From: G963676095 sp963676095
GTDB taxonomy: Bacteria; Bacteroidota; Bacteroidia; Bacteroidales; Prolixibacteraceae
Length of the DNA stretch: 64,000 nt
NCBI GenBank assembly: GCA_963676095.1
Contig: OY781040.1
Coordinates: 3,286,001 to 3,350,000, forward strand
Direction: 5' to 3'
Part shown: positions 62,745 through 64,000 of the stretch, one piece after another
Position numbering within the stretch: position 1 is the first letter of the stretch
Layout of the letters: every line of letters starts with the position of its first letter
Program-made: the position numbers and the translations under genes
The notes under the pieces: model-generated
Seen by the model: the letters and a program-made list of their open reading frames with translations, nothing else
The model's database searches: none
Told to the model about the DNA's origin: nothing

Positions 62745-62930
62745 ATAATCTCGTATTTGTGTCAAAGTTAACAAAGCCCTGAAATTAATTGGAATAATTA
62801 TGAGTTAAATTGTAATAATTATGCGTGATATTATTTTCATTATCAGGCTGAATCTTCCTTTCTTTGGACGAATTAAAAGTTACCAAAGTGAAAAATATTA
62901 TGGAGACATAACTGATTTAAAAAGAAATAG

Positions 62931-62938
62931 TAGTTTTG
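62931..62938 (+). promoter_or_regulatory. -7 element ahead of a candidate structured RNA
   Basis: TAGTTTTG matches TAnnTTTG. No -33 TTTG at the right spacing. A transcript would begin around 62945. Confidence 0.35.
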
Positions 62939-62944
62939 TATCGA

Positions 62945-63131
62945 AAGATACGAAATAACATAGCGCTTTTTGGACCTTATAGTCGAATCGGCAAAATTCA
63001 ATGTGGAAGGTCAAAGCATGGAAGCGCCCTTAGAAATAGGGGCGTGGACATTGTTTTATTCTTCCACGAAGGCCCTTTGCCGAGCCTGACTATGAGAATA
63101 ATGACAATCGTTCACGCCTTCTTTTTTTTGT
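62945..63131 (+). ncRNA. Candidate rod-shaped structured RNA (6S-like)
   Basis: Three separate paired segments stack in register: ATAGTC (62979-62984) with GACTAT (63088-63093), TCGGCAAA (62988-62995) with TTTGCCGA (63076-63083), and GTGGAAG (63003-63009) with CTTCCAC (63061-63067). An apical CGCCC/GGGCG follows. Internal loops are nearly equal (3/4 and 7/8 bases). A T8 run at about 63122-63129 could end it, giving about 185 nt, the size of 6S RNA. An inverted-repeat element is the alternative. Confidence 0.35.
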
Positions 63132-63586
63132 TAGTTTTATCGCACCTTTTAACCGGTTGCTGAACCTTGCAACCGGAACAATCTACAGACAGGCGTTGGA
63201 CGGGACTTCTTTAAACGAGAGGGGTAAAGTGAATAAGCCCTTACCTCTTTTTAAGTACTGGGCAGATATTATTGCCCCGGGAACATTTCTTAAATCTGTC
63301 ATTTTTAACCAAAACCCCTAAAGTCATGCTTCACGCGAAACCTTTTTACCATCGTCCGCCTCCGTAATGTTTTAAATACTTACCAACAGCAGGATTCACA
63401 GGGTTCAGTGAATCCAATATGAACAGAACATTCAACCTAAAAATTCTGAAAGCAGGAAACAAAAATCCGGCTTAGTGGCACCCTTATGCCCTTTTTACAA
63501 TGAGTAATTAATAATGAGTAATGAACAATGATCAAAATCCGCAATTGCGGAACGATTAGATTTTAAACTACTAAACTATTTAACGA
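63132..63586. other. Upstream region of the SusC-like gene
   Basis: No gene seen. It contains TGAGTAATTAATAATGAGTA direct repeats at about 63501 and the palindrome CCGCAATTGCGG at about 63539. The receptor promoter is probably in this stretch but I cannot place it. Confidence 0.4.
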
Positions 63587-64000
63587 ATGAAAAAACAACG
63601 AAGAACACGGCTGCGTGTTTACGGGCTGTTCTCTTTATTTCTCTTTTTTACCATACCTGCCCTGTCGCAGGTAAGGATTACCGGCACCGTTACCGGGGAA
63701 GCTGAAGACGGGACGGTATCGCCCCTGCCGGGGGTGACCATCGTTGTTGCCGGGACTACCCGCGGGGTGATTACCGACACCGACGGTACTTATTCCATCG
63801 AAGCCAGACCAACCGACCGGCTTACCTTCTCGTTTATCGGCATGGAAAGCCAGACCGTCGAAGTGGGGACCAGGCGGGTGGTCAACATCACCCTGAAACA
63901 GAAAGCCGAAGAACTGGACGATGTTACCGTGGTGGCTTTCGGCAAGCAAAAGAAGGAGAGCGTGATCGGTTCCATCTCTACCGTGAAACCGGCCGAACTC
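63587..64000 (+). CDS. SusC/RagA-family TonB-linked outer-membrane receptor, N-terminal part, cut by window edge
   Basis: 138 codons are in the window with no stop. Signal peptide of about 27 residues (YGLFSLFLFFTIPALSQ), then a carboxypeptidase-regulatory-like domain (GTVTGEAEDG, GVTIVVAGTTRGVITDTDGT, YSIEARPTDRLTFSFIGMES), then the TonB-box-to-plug link ELDDVTVVAFGKQKKESVIG, a SusC hallmark. It imports large ligands such as glycans with a SusD partner expected downstream. GC-richer than the neighbouring intergenic DNA. Confidence 0.93.
   Translation, partial: MKKQRRTRLRVYGLFSLFLFFTIPALSQVRITGTVTGEAEDGTVSPLPGVTIVVAGTTRGVITDTDGTYSIEARPTDRLTFSFIGMESQTVEVGTRRVVNITLKQKAEELDDVTVVAFGKQKKESVIGSISTVKPAEL

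Noticed and set aside
62936..63163. 75-codon plus-strand frame
   Set aside because: It overlaps the rod-like structure, has no family resemblance, and its C-terminal hydrophobic residues come from a T-rich tract.

Overview
The window looks like a chromosomal segment of a Bacteroidota bacterium, probably a Bacteroidales/Marinilabiliales-type organism. The signs are a SusC/RagA-type TonB-linked receptor starting at the right edge, an UpxY-like antiterminator heading a capsule locus, several OmpA-type and lipoprotein envelope genes, promoters of the TTTG-N19-21-TAnnTTTG kind, and RAYT/REP elements. No tRNA, rRNA or CRISPR array was recognised.

Layout. 1-11 kb is mostly core genes: a GntR/FadR regulator tail, an OmpA lipoprotein, a coiled-coil membrane protein, radA, an orphan cobalamin riboswitch on the opposite strand, a DUF4296-type lipoprotein, a barrel-less amidohydrolase-like protein, a radical SAM protein, an ankyrin protein, mtnN, frr, pyrH, and a broken AlbA/ATPase gene. 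12-41 kb is a Wzx/Wzy-type polysaccharide locus: UpxY-like regulator, Wza-like lipoprotein, Wzc-like BY-kinase, an AbiEii toxin pair, flippase, epimerase, MenD-like thiamine-diphosphate enzyme, pyruvyl transferase, polymerase, glycosyltransferases, an eleven-gene sugar block, and a WcaJ-type initiating transferase at the far end. An OmpA porin-like gene follows. 42-52 kb is a graveyard of mobile elements (RAYT, IS66, tyrosine recombinase and group II intron fragments) carrying single-gene cassettes and arrays of strictly 22-bp or 23-bp repeat units. 52-61.5 kb is a four-gene minus-strand defence operon: SNF2 helicase, AlbA/ATPase protein, type III Mod, type III Res. The right end has a lipoprotein, an XRE regulator, a candidate structured RNA and the start of a SusC-like gene.

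How genes work together. The UpxY-like protein should let polymerase read through the long capsule operon. WcaJ-like transferase loads the first sugar on undecaprenyl phosphate, glycosyltransferases extend it, Wzx flips it, Wzy polymerises it, and Wza/Wzc export it. The block at 29.9-38.9 kb combines an HpcH/HpaI-type pyruvate aldolase, a NeuA-like CMP-sugar synthetase, a dehydroquinate-synthase-like cyclase, a GmhA-like SIS isomerase, dehydrogenases, two YhcH proteins, a cyclase-family hydrolase and a DUF115/GT42-like transferase. No NeuB/KdsA-like synthase is present in the window. My inference is a CMP-activated ulosonic-acid-like (or cyclitol-containing) sugar made by an uncharacterised route. 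The central locus (about 19-38 kb) is visibly more AT-rich than its flanks, consistent with transfer.

Two non-coding themes stand out. Arrays of 22/23-bp units recur at about a dozen places with different unit sequences but constant period, resembling the BrickBuilt minisatellite MITEs of Porphyromonas. A second set of intergenic mosaic repeats surrounds the capsule genes, and three genes end inside copies of one of its segments. Starts are my choice where stated. All functions are from reading motifs, with no database search.
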